Shown here: one piece after another, positions 1-7,719 of the stretch
Numbering within the stretch: the stretch's first letter is position 1
Layout of the letters: every line of letters starts with the position of its first letter
Origin: Ruminococcus sp. UBA3855
Lineage (GTDB): Bacteria; Bacillota; Clostridia; Oscillospirales; Ruminococcaceae
Direction of reading: 5' to 3'
Length of the DNA: 16,067 nt
Assembly: GCA_002392545.1 (NCBI GenBank)
Contig: DGHF01000212.1
Coordinates: 1 to 16,067 of the forward strand
Notes under the pieces: model-generated
Databases searched by the model: none
Told to the model about the DNA's origin: nothing
What the model saw: only the letters and a program-made list of their open reading frames with translations
Made by a program: the position numbers and the translations under genes

Positions 1-241
1 AAATTTGTTCAACCATCATTTCATCTAATGTGAACTCCATACAAGAGGGAGTGAATTTCACATTGCATTCCCAATTTGCACGGAAATAATCTTTCAGCCA
101 TTCCTGCACCTCTTCATTGACAGGTGCATCAAATGAAAAATACTGTGAACCGCATCCATCATGAAAATGCAGATACAGTCCAAATTTATCCGAAACGGCT
201 TTTTTCATGACAAGTACATTTTGGTAAGTTACGATTTTCAT
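1..241 (-). CDS. Small protein, possibly RDAC-like, 3' end outside window
   Basis: Reading the minus strand from an ATG at 241 gives 80 codons without a stop before the window ends, so the C-terminus is missing. The start is supported by a GGAG about 9 nt upstream, inside the end of the dipeptidase gene, and by the 4-nt gap to that gene's stop, which implies co-transcription. The protein is small, has no signal peptide or membrane segment, and contains a Cys-centred motif HDGCGSQ at residues 27-33 followed by acidic and aromatic residues. The motif position and the layout remind me of short clostridial proteins that databases label RDAC family (core roughly RDACGxQ), but this is from memory and weak. 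I do not know a biochemical function for it. Confidence 0.6.
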   Translation of the reverse strand, partial: MKIVTYQNVLVMKKAVSDKFGLYLHFHDGCGSQYFSFDAPVNEEVQEWLKDYFRANWECNVKFTPSCMEFTLDEMMVEQI

Positions 242-245
242 GTTG

Positions 246-1667
246 TCATGCTCCGCAAAGTTCCGTAATGGCGAGGGCTATCATTTCGGCATCCATCAAC
301 AAATGTTCACGGATGATAAATTCATCAGCTCCGTGCATATGTACATCTGTATCGGGGAAAGTTGCCCCGAATGCGACACCGCCCTCAATGTGATGTACAT
401 AAGTACCCCCACCAATGGCAAGGCATTTTCCTTGATTTCCGGTTACTTCCTCATAAACGTGTAAGAGAGTCTGCACGAATGGAGAATTTTCATCCGTATA
501 ATGCGGTTCATCACAGAGGATTGCTTCACACGAAATGGGGGAGAGCGTTTCTTTCATTTTTGCAACGATATTTTCACCGTGACAGCAGACAGGGAAACGA
601 ATGTCATTATATGCGGTCATTTGGGTTGCATCCATTTCCATCACGCTACAAACCAGAGTCAACGCTCCTGAAATGTCGTCACTTGCCGAAATTCCGCAGG
701 CTTTCCCGTTTGTTTCTCTATATGGATACAATTGGGAAAGCTTGTGAATGATTTCAAATTGTTGTCCATTCAAATTTTTTCTATTACGATTTAACTCATT
801 CAAGATGTCTAACAAAAATGTAAGCGCATTTTTCCCTTTTTCGGGAGTGGAGGCATGAGCGGATTCTCCGTTGACAGAAATTGTCACAAATTCATTATCT
901 TCATTCACTACTGTTTCAGGAATTGCAGGGAAGTAACTGTATTCTACTTCACTAACTGCATCTTCTACTTCTTCCAATTCGACACCTTTTAAAACTACCT
1001 CAGCATGAGCAGGAACGGCATTGATGACATCGCCAGCCTTGAGCTTGATAATGTTAGATTTTCCGTCCGTGAAATCAAACGACAATTTCAGACGGCACAT
1101 TCCTTTTTCGAGGTTGATAACCGGATAATCACCGTCCGGAGTAAATACCATTGGGGGAAGGGTTCGCTTTTGTATATAATAGGCTAAATCCTCCGAGCCG
1201 TTTTCTTCATTCGTGCCAAGAATCAAGCGGGCATTATTTTTCATGGGAATTTGCAATTCCTTGACAGCCCTCATGGCATAAAGGGAAGCAATGGCAGGTC
1301 CTTTGTCGTCAGATGTGCCACGACCTAACAATTTATGAGATTGTTCGTCATAAATCATTTTATAGGGGTCAGAATGCCAGCCGTCACCCTCTGGCACAAC
1401 ATCCAGATGAGCCAGAATGCCGAGTGTTGTTTCGAGTTGATTCAGGTCTGCACTTCCTGCGTAGTTATCGACGTTTTCAATGGTAAAGCCATATTTTTGG
1501 CATTTGTCAAGCATGATTGCAAGAGCCTTGGCAGGTTCAGACCCGAACGGCATATTTTCGAGAGCATCTCCCTGTACACTGCGGACGGCGACAATCTCGC
1601 CTAAATCTGCAATCATTTCATCTGCATGAGATGTGATATAATCATGGATTTCCTTTTGATAGCGCAT
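246..1667 (-). CDS. pepV: PepV/Sapep-type M20 dipeptidase
   Basis: Zinc- or manganese-dependent dipeptidase of the M20 family, cytoplasmic, expected to cleave dipeptides (family knowledge). Starting at ATG 1667 gives 473 residues, the usual PepV length. The metal and catalytic motifs are visible: HLDVVP (H87, D89), GRGTSDDKGP (D120), NEE (E154, E155), TPDGD (D178) and a C-terminal MHGADE histidine; these line up well with the known PepV ligands. The middle part is the lid domain, with the HASTPEKGKNA segment typical of M20 enzymes. An upstream in-frame ATG at 1745 would run back through a terminator and the end of glgA and has no ribosome site. The ATG at 1667 has AGGAG about 8 nt upstream, so I chose it. 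The gene lies just behind the glycogen operon terminator with little room for its own promoter. Confidence 0.93.
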   Translation of the reverse strand: MRYQKEIHDYITSHADEMIADLGEIVAVRSVQGDALENMPFGSEPAKALAIMLDKCQKYGFTIENVDNYAGSADLNQLETTLGILAHLDVVPEGDGWHSDPYKMIYDEQSHKLLGRGTSDDKGPAIASLYAMRAVKELQIPMKNNARLILGTNEENGSEDLAYYIQKRTLPPMVFTPDGDYPVINLEKGMCRLKLSFDFTDGKSNIIKLKAGDVINAVPAHAEVVLKGVELEEVEDAVSEVEYSYFPAIPETVVNEDNEFVTISVNGESAHASTPEKGKNALTFLLDILNELNRNRKNLNGQQFEIIHKLSQLYPYRETNGKACGISASDDISGALTLVCSVMEMDATQMTAYNDIRFPVCCHGENIVAKMKETLSPISCEAILCDEPHYTDENSPFVQTLLHVYEEVTGNQGKCLAIGGGTYVHHIEGGVAFGATFPDTDVHMHGADEFIIREHLLMDAEMIALAITELCGA

Positions 1668-1694
1668 AAAAATACTCCTTTTCATTTTTCGGAT

Positions 1695-1726
1695 AAAAAT
1701 GCACCGCCCTGAGCAGAACGGTGCAT
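1695..1726 (-). terminator. Intrinsic terminator after glgA
   Basis: On the minus strand an 8-bp perfect stem, ATGCACCG with CGGTGCAT (1719-1726 and 1699-1706), encloses a 12-nt loop and runs directly into five T residues. It starts 6 nt after the glgA stop codon, so it closes the glycogen operon. Only about 27 nt lie between the T run and the pepV start codon. Confidence 0.9.
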
Positions 1727-1732
1727 GAAATG

Positions 1733-3160
1733 TTATTGTTTGCAAAGCTCCTGATACAATGCCAGATAAGAGTCAGCGGATGCACTCCAGCTGAAATCAC
1801 TTTTCAGCGCACGTTTTCTGAGAGCCTTCCATTCTTTGGTATTATCATAGGTTGCCTTTGCACGCTTCACAGCATCCAGCATATCATGAGCATTGTATGT
1901 CTTGAAAGTGAAGCCGTTTCCGTCGTGGTTGCCGTCATCCTTGACGGAATCACGCAGACCGCCGGTTTCACGGACAATCGGAATTGTGCCATAACGCATG
2001 GCAATCATCTGGGCGAGTCCGCACGGTTCACTTTGTGACGGCATCAGGAACATATCTGAACCAGCATAAATTTTTCTAGCCAAATCCGGCTGGAATCCCA
2101 ATGTTACGCTTACTTGGTCAGGATACCTTGACTGCATTTCAGAGAAGAAATCTTCATAGATTCTTTCACCGCTTCCCAGAATGGCAAACTTGAAACCCAT
2201 ATTCACAATATCTTCGAATACATAACGTATCAGGTCAATCCCCTTATGAGATACGAAACGGGTCACAATGCCAATGACAGGCTCATCACCTTCCTGCAAC
2301 GCCAATTCCGCAAGCAGTGCTTCTTTGCAGGCATTCTTTCCGGACGGATGTTTTGCACTGAATTTCTTTGCAATCAAATCATCCGTTTCGGGGTTGTACA
2401 GCTCCGTATCAATGCCGTTGAGAATACCGCTCAATTTGTACTGCTTATTGACAAGGATTCTGTCAAGACCGTGAGAATACCACGGGTCAAGGATTTCCCA
2501 TGCGTAACTTGGGCTGACAGTGGTAATCTTGTCGGCGGTTTCGATTGCACCCTTCATCATGTTGATAGCACCGTCATACTCCAGAATTCCCATGTGATAC
2601 AGCGGAATTCCCATCACTTCATTGAGAACTTCCCGACCATAATTTCCTTGATACTGGATATTATGAATGGTGAAAACATGCTTGATATTCTGGAAACCCT
2701 GCTGATATTTGTAGAATACCTGATAAAATACCGGAATTAACGCTGTCTGCCAGTCATTTTCATTGATAATGTCCGGCTTGAAATCGATACAGCGAAGCAT
2801 TTCCAGAACCGCTCTTGAAAAGAATACAAATCTTTCACAGTCGTCATAGAAGCCATACAGCCCATCACGCTTGAAATAGTATTCGTTGTCAAGAAGGTAA
2901 TAGGTGACACCATTCCAGACTGCGGTATAAATACCGCAGTACTGCTTGCGCCATGATACGTCAACTGTAAAATGTGTCACTTGGGTAAGTCGCTCACACA
3001 ATTCCGGATGTGCAGTTTTGATGGATTTATAATATGGCATGACAATACGGCAGTCGTGACCTTTTTCAACAAGGGCATGGGGCAGAGAGCCTATCACGTC
3101 CGCCAGACCGCCGGAAGCTGCAAAGGGTACAGCCTCACTTGCTGCAAACAGTATATTCAC
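1733..3160 (-). CDS. glgA: Glycogen synthase (ADP-glucose type, GT5)
   Basis: Transfers glucose from ADP-glucose to the non-reducing end of alpha-1,4-glucan, in the cytosol, as the elongating step of glycogen synthesis. The 475 residues show the two GT-B Rossmann domains: an N-terminal GGLADVIGSLP loop, THN-type motif TIHNIQYQG (H166), RFVSHKG (R301, K306), and the retaining-GT motif SEPCGL with E378 followed by RETGGL. The start is GTG: the codon two before it in frame is TGA, and GGGAAGG lies about 12 nt upstream. Oddly, the lysine of the usual KxGGL motif (K15 in E. coli GlgA) reads alanine here (A15-S-G-G-L). The His-rich HDW segment also reads NENDWQTA. The gene is last in glgB-C-D-A, 26 nt after glgD, and is followed by a terminator. 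Confidence 0.94.
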   Translation of the reverse strand: MNILFAASEAVPFAASGGLADVIGSLPHALVEKGHDCRIVMPYYKSIKTAHPELCERLTQVTHFTVDVSWRKQYCGIYTAVWNGVTYYLLDNEYYFKRDGLYGFYDDCERFVFFSRAVLEMLRCIDFKPDIINENDWQTALIPVFYQVFYKYQQGFQNIKHVFTIHNIQYQGNYGREVLNEVMGIPLYHMGILEYDGAINMMKGAIETADKITTVSPSYAWEILDPWYSHGLDRILVNKQYKLSGILNGIDTELYNPETDDLIAKKFSAKHPSGKNACKEALLAELALQEGDEPVIGIVTRFVSHKGIDLIRYVFEDIVNMGFKFAILGSGERIYEDFFSEMQSRYPDQVSVTLGFQPDLARKIYAGSDMFLMPSQSEPCGLAQMIAMRYGTIPIVRETGGLRDSVKDDGNHDGNGFTFKTYNAHDMLDAVKRAKATYDNTKEWKALRKRALKSDFSWSASADSYLALYQELCKQ

Positions 3161-3186
3161 GGTTCATCACTACCTTCCCATTAAAA

Positions 3187-4317
3187 TTAAAGTTTTGCGT
3201 TCTTTCCGATATAAACCGGATAGCTTTCAGAGCCTGTCAGAACTCTTCCATCTTCTGTGGTAACGTTCTTGTCAGTGATGACAGAAGTCAGAGAGCAATC
3301 ACTTCCGATGGTTGTACCCTGCATGAGTACGCAGTTCTTTACAACACTGCCCTTGCCAACCTTGACACCACGGAACAGAATACTATTTTCAACAGTACCC
3401 TCAATGATACAGCCGTCAGCAATCAGGGAATTGGAAGCCTTGGATTCCAGACCATATTTTACAGGACCATTGTCGCCAATTTTGGTATAGATGGGAGAAT
3501 CAGCCTTGAATAATGCAGTTCTGTTTTCCTGTTTCAGCAATGCCATGTTTGCACGGTAATAACTCTTGACACTGTCGATTCTGGAGAAATAGCCGTCGAA
3601 TTCATAGCCCATGAACACGAATTCCTTTGCACGAGCCTGTAAGCAGTCACGGATAAGGCTGTATTCATTCCGGCTTGCAGCTTCCTTGACAATCTTTGCA
3701 AGGAAATCTTTCTTCATCACATACATATCAAGACAAATCTTGCATTCACCGGACAGCTGAGGGTCAATCAGAACAGACAAAATTCTTCCGTTTTTGTCCA
3801 TTTCCAGAACATCCACACAAGAGCCGGATTCTTCACTGTACTTGTAATTGCCGTAAACTGCGGTAATGTCTGCGCCTGTTTCAATGTGCTTGTTGATAAC
3901 ATCTTCAAAATTGATATTACATACATAGTCACAGTCGGAGAGAACCACATATTCACAATTTGCATGTTCTACATAGCTCCAGATATTATTCAGGGCTTCC
4001 AGACGACCACGGTAAACACCTTCACCGCCAACATTCTGGCTGAACGGAGGAAGCAGATGCAGACCGCCCTTCTTTCTTGCCAAATCCCATTCACGACCTG
4101 TTCCCAGATGGTCAAGCAGTGAGCCATAATTGGACTTTGTAATCACACCAACCTGTGTGATACCAGAATTCACCATATTGGACAGAGGGAAGTCAATCAG
4201 ACGATAACGACCGCCGAACATGATAGAACCCATTGTTCTCTGTTTTGTCAGTTCAACGACTGTGGAATCATGCAGAGATGCAAAAATCAGACCAAGTACA
4301 TTATTATTAACACCCAT
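3187..4317 (-). CDS. glgD: Glucose-1-phosphate adenylyltransferase subunit GlgD
   Basis: Paralogue of GlgC that in Bacillota forms a hetero-oligomer with GlgC and tunes ADP-glucose synthesis. The 376 residues keep the nucleotidyltransferase fold (GGRYRLIDFPLSN at 35-47, matching GGKYRIIDFALSN in GlgC) and a C-terminal left-handed beta-helix with hexapeptide-like turns. The nucleotide-binding loop is lost: where GlgC has LAGGQGSRL, this protein has LIFASLHDSTV. By eye, the second Asp of the GGDHIYKMD metal site corresponds to Asn (N136). This fits a regulatory, poorly or non-catalytic subunit rather than a second enzyme. The start ATG has GGGAGG about 8 nt upstream, and the gap to glgC is 14 nt, so the two are co-transcribed and probably made in proportion. 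Confidence 0.94.
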   Translation of the reverse strand: MGVNNNVLGLIFASLHDSTVVELTKQRTMGSIMFGGRYRLIDFPLSNMVNSGITQVGVITKSNYGSLLDHLGTGREWDLARKKGGLHLLPPFSQNVGGEGVYRGRLEALNNIWSYVEHANCEYVVLSDCDYVCNINFEDVINKHIETGADITAVYGNYKYSEESGSCVDVLEMDKNGRILSVLIDPQLSGECKICLDMYVMKKDFLAKIVKEAASRNEYSLIRDCLQARAKEFVFMGYEFDGYFSRIDSVKSYYRANMALLKQENRTALFKADSPIYTKIGDNGPVKYGLESKASNSLIADGCIIEGTVENSILFRGVKVGKGSVVKNCVLMQGTTIGSDCSLTSVITDKNVTTEDGRVLTGSESYPVYIGKNAKL

Positions 4318-4331
4318 TTTCAGAACCTCCC

Positions 4332-5549
4332 TTACGCCTTTTTAATGTCTTCATTCTTGCCGATAATTTCCTTCGGCTTTACGAATGCACCATTCGGAAC
4401 GGTGATATTATGTCCAACTACTGCAATGCCCCAGTCATCACGATTATCAATAACTTCAGGGCTGACACCAATTTTCGCACCGGATTCTACAACGCAGTTT
4501 TCACCGACAATTGCATATTCTACCACTGCACCAGCCTTTACAACTGTTCCGGGCATCAGGATGGAATAATTAACCACTGCACCTTCTTCAATCGTAACAC
4601 CAGAGAAGATAATGGAGAAATCTACCTTACCACTGATGCTTGAACCCTCTGTAATCATAGAATTTTCAATCTGTGCATTTTCGCCGATGTACTGCGGAGG
4701 CATATTGTTATGTCTTGCATAAATCTTCCACTTCGGGTCGTAAAGGTCAAGCTGTGCGGCAGGGTCGAGCAAGTCCATGTTTGCTTCCCACAAAGAATCC
4801 AGTGTGCCGACATCTTTCCAGTATCCGTCAAAAGTATAAGCAAACAAGCGTTCCTGATTCTGGAGCATTGCCGGAATAATGTCTTTCCCGAAATCCTTAG
4901 AACCGGTATTGGCATTTTCATTCTCAATCAGATACTTCTTGAGTTTCTTCCATGTGAAGCAGTAAATACCCATAGAAGCAAGTGTAGATTCCGGATTCTT
5001 CGGCTTTTCTGTGAAACGGACAACTCTGTTTTCTGCATCTACTGTCATGATACCGAAACGGGAAGCCTCTTCCTTAGGTACATCAATAACAGCAATTGTG
5101 CCGTCAGACTTGTTCTTTTCGTGGTATTCCACGAGTTTGGAATAATCCATCTTGTAGATGTGGTCGCCACCGAGGACAATGACATATTCAGGGTCATAAC
5201 GTTCAATGAAACGCATATTCTGATAAATAGCGTTTGCAGTACCCTGAAACCAGTCTGCACCTTCTTTGGTTTCGAACGGTGACAATACATGCACACCGCC
5301 GTGCATTCTGTCCAAATCCCACGGCTGACCGTTGCCGATGTACTCATTCAGTACTAAGGGCTGATACTGTGTCAGGACACCAACGGTATCAATACCGGAA
5401 TTGGTGCAGTTGGAGAGTGCAAAGTCAATAATACGATACTTACCGCCATACGGTACAGCAGGCTTTGCAACATTCTGTGTCAGGGCATACAGTCTGCTGC
5501 CCTGACCGCCAGCCAACAGCATTGCGATGACTTTTTTCTTAGCGTTCAT
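4332..5549 (-). CDS. glgC: Glucose-1-phosphate adenylyltransferase, catalytic subunit
   Basis: Makes ADP-glucose and pyrophosphate from ATP and glucose-1-phosphate, the committed and usually allosterically controlled step of bacterial glycogen synthesis. Motifs are intact: LAGGQGSRL at 12-20 (nucleotide binding), YGGKYRIIDFALSN at 34-47 (effector and substrate region), GGDHIYKMDY with D129, and FTEKP at 179-183 (sugar phosphate). The last 110 or so residues form the left-handed beta-helix used for oligomerisation. The length of 405 residues is a little shorter than E. coli GlgC (431) and normal for Bacillota. The ribosome site is AGGAGG, with good spacing to ATG 5549. It sits 53 nt after glgB; that gap is AT-rich, and I see no convincing promoter or terminator in it. 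Confidence 0.95.
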   Translation of the reverse strand: MNAKKKVIAMLLAGGQGSRLYALTQNVAKPAVPYGGKYRIIDFALSNCTNSGIDTVGVLTQYQPLVLNEYIGNGQPWDLDRMHGGVHVLSPFETKEGADWFQGTANAIYQNMRFIERYDPEYVIVLGGDHIYKMDYSKLVEYHEKNKSDGTIAVIDVPKEEASRFGIMTVDAENRVVRFTEKPKNPESTLASMGIYCFTWKKLKKYLIENENANTGSKDFGKDIIPAMLQNQERLFAYTFDGYWKDVGTLDSLWEANMDLLDPAAQLDLYDPKWKIYARHNNMPPQYIGENAQIENSMITEGSSISGKVDFSIIFSGVTIEEGAVVNYSILMPGTVVKAGAVVEYAIVGENCVVESGAKIGVSPEVIDNRDDWGIAVVGHNITVPNGAFVKPKEIIGKNEDIKKA

Positions 5550-5602
5550 AGTTTTCCTCCTGTAATAACAAATTAGATAAAATTTTTAAGAATTCACTGT
5601 AA

Positions 5603-7660
5603 TCAGGTTTCTGTCACTTTTTCTTTGGACACTACAGCTTCTTCCACTTTGACAGGTTCTGCAACAGTTTTTTCTTCAACACCAGATTCAGCGGATTCTG
5701 ATTTTTTTGCAGCTGCTTCCTTTTCCTCTGCCTTTTCATTTGCCAATTCCGCCAATGACTTGACAGTCTTCTTGACAGGAACTCTTTTCAGGTACAGAAC
5801 AGACAGTGCCGGCAATGTCAGAGAAATGCACTGGTCAAAGCCATGCATACCATATTCAATGGTTTCATAGGACTGCAATGCAAGACCCTTTCCGCCGAAT
5901 TCCTTGTCATCCGTACTGAACAGCAGTTCATACTTGCCCTCAAACGGTACACCAATCTTATAATCTTCTCTTGTAACCGGTACAAAGTTGCAGACTGCAA
6001 TAATTTCATTGCCGTCATCTGCGATTCTGCGGAATGCAATGACACTCTGCTTGTAATCATCATGTGAAATCCAGCTGAAACCACCCCACGAATCGTCATT
6101 ATCCCACAATGCAGGAGTATCCAGATAGAGGGAATTCAGCTTTGCTACAAAGTCCTGCGTTTGTTTGTGTTCGGGCTTATCGAGCAGTTCCCAGTCAAGG
6201 TCAGTCTGATAATTCCATTCGTTTCTCTGTGCAAATTCCTGACCCATGAAAAGCATTTTCTTTCCGGGGTGTGCCATCATGTATGCAAGGAATGCACGAT
6301 AAGACGAGAATTTATCACCCTCCAGACCGGGCATTTTGTTAATCATGGAGCATTTTCCATAGACAATTTCATCATGCGAAATCGGAAGAATGTAATTTTC
6401 AGAGAAGCAATAGAAGAAAGAGAACGTCAGCTTGTCATGGTTGAAAGCTCTGTAAATCGGGTCAAGTGACATATATTGGAGCATGTCATTCATCCAGCCC
6501 ATATTCCACTTGAAATTGAATCCCAGACCGCCGATGTCAGTCGGCTTTGTTACCAGAGGCCAAGCGGTGGATTCTTCTGCAATCATCAATACATCCGGAT
6601 GTTTTGAGAAAACAGACTCATTCAATCTGCGGAAGAAATCAACTGCTTCCAGATTTTCATTACCGCCGTTAATGTTGGCTGTCCATTCGCCGTCTCTTCT
6701 GTCGTAGTCAAGATACAGCATTGATGCAACTGCATCCACACGCAAGCCGTCAAGATGGAATTCATCCAGCCAATAGCAGGCACTTGAAATCAGGAAAGAG
6801 CATACTTCGCCCTTACCGTAGTCGAAAACCCTTGTCCCCCATGATTTATGCTCACGCTTTTTGGGGTCGGTGTATTCGTAACAGCATGTCCCGTCAAATT
6901 CATACAGTCCGAAATCATCCTTCGGGAAGTGGGCAGGAACCCAGTCAAGGATAACACCAATTCCGGACTGATGGAACAGGTCAACCATTTCACGGAACTG
7001 GTCAGGCGTTCCGTATCTGGAAGTCGGTGCATAATATCCTGTTACCTGATAACCCCATGAACCGTCAAAGGGGTATTCCGTCAGGGGCATGAATTCAACG
7101 TGGGTGTAGGACATTTTCTTGATGTAGGGAATCATTTCTTTTGCAAATGCAACATAATCCAAAATACTGCCGTCCGCATTGCGTTTCCATGAATCGAAAT
7201 GTACTTCATAAATGTTCATCGGCTGTTTGTAAACAACCTGCTTCTTTTTTTCTTCCAGCCACTCTGAATCATTCCAGACATAGGAACTTTCATAAATCTT
7301 GGATGAATTGGCAGGACGAGTCTCAAAATGATGACCGTAGGGGTCGGACTTCATCAGAATTCTCTTGTCTCTTGTTTCAATGCTGAATTTGTACATCTCA
7401 AACTGTGCAAGTGCAGGAATGACCACTTCCCACACACCATCAGCAATGAGATACATCGGGTTCACCTCTCTGTCCCAGCCATTGAAATCCCCGACAACAG
7501 AGACACTGACCGCATTCGGTGCCCATACACGGAAACGATGTTTCTTTTCACCGTTTTCCTCAATTGCATGTACTCCGAAAAACTTGTAGCTTTCGCAGTT
7601 TTTTCCCTGATAAAACAGGTATAGCGGGAAATCATTGGGGTTGGTTGTTTGCTCGCTCAT
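5603..7660 (-). CDS. glgB: 1,4-alpha-glucan branching enzyme (GH13)
   Basis: Introduces alpha-1,6 branches into glycogen. Residues about 25-125 form the N-terminal CBM48-like domain (FRVWAPNA, VGDFNGWD). The GH13 barrel follows, with GLRVDAV (nucleophile D309), MIAEEST (acid/base E362 or E363) and SHDEIVYGK (H429, D430), then the C-terminal beta domain to about residue 628. The remaining 55 or so residues are a Lys/Glu/Ala/Val-rich, probably disordered tail outside the enzymatic fold. The ATG at 7660 is the only start codon in the open stretch before the domain, but it lacks a normal Shine-Dalgarno. Instead, a 5-bp hairpin (7663-7679) lies just upstream, and a 20-codon upstream ORF ends as ATGA over the start. 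glgB is first in the operon, behind a long structured leader and its own promoter. Confidence 0.95.
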   Translation of the reverse strand: MSEQTTNPNDFPLYLFYQGKNCESYKFFGVHAIEENGEKKHRFRVWAPNAVSVSVVGDFNGWDREVNPMYLIADGVWEVVIPALAQFEMYKFSIETRDKRILMKSDPYGHHFETRPANSSKIYESSYVWNDSEWLEEKKKQVVYKQPMNIYEVHFDSWKRNADGSILDYVAFAKEMIPYIKKMSYTHVEFMPLTEYPFDGSWGYQVTGYYAPTSRYGTPDQFREMVDLFHQSGIGVILDWVPAHFPKDDFGLYEFDGTCCYEYTDPKKREHKSWGTRVFDYGKGEVCSFLISSACYWLDEFHLDGLRVDAVASMLYLDYDRRDGEWTANINGGNENLEAVDFFRRLNESVFSKHPDVLMIAEESTAWPLVTKPTDIGGLGFNFKWNMGWMNDMLQYMSLDPIYRAFNHDKLTFSFFYCFSENYILPISHDEIVYGKCSMINKMPGLEGDKFSSYRAFLAYMMAHPGKKMLFMGQEFAQRNEWNYQTDLDWELLDKPEHKQTQDFVAKLNSLYLDTPALWDNDDSWGGFSWISHDDYKQSVIAFRRIADDGNEIIAVCNFVPVTREDYKIGVPFEGKYELLFSTDDKEFGGKGLALQSYETIEYGMHGFDQCISLTLPALSVLYLKRVPVKKTVKSLAELANEKAEEKEAAAKKSESAESGVEEKTVAEPVKVEEAVVSKEKVTET

Positions 7661-7719
7661 AGCAGTATTACCGTTACTGAAAACTGATAAAAAGTTATAA
7701 AATAGCTTTTGCGTTTCAT
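7657..7719 (-). CDS. Possible 20-aa upstream ORF coupled to glgB
   Basis: On the minus strand an ATG at 7719 opens 20 codons (MKRKSYFITFY then mostly hydrophobic residues, ending VILL). The stop TGA overlaps the glgB start codon as ATGA. Its own ATG in turn overlaps the TGA of a four-codon ORF (MNKE, 7730-7716) the same way, with AAGGA immediately in front. Such overlaps are typical of translational coupling and would offset the missing glgB ribosome site. A chance occurrence is quite possible at this length, and codon evidence is too short to judge. Confidence 0.25.
   Translation of the reverse strand: MKRKSYFITFYQFSVTVILL

Noticed and set aside
1668..1745. N-terminal extension of the dipeptidase from an ATG at 1745
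   Set aside because: It overlaps the glgA end and the terminator, has no ribosome site, and adds 26 residues not typical of PepV. ATG 1667 has AGGAG at good spacing and gives the family length.
5550..5602. Internal promoter between glgB and glgC
   Set aside because: The best hexamer pairs (TTACAG with TATCTA, or GTGACA with poor -10s) match the consensus too weakly; the AT richness explains them.
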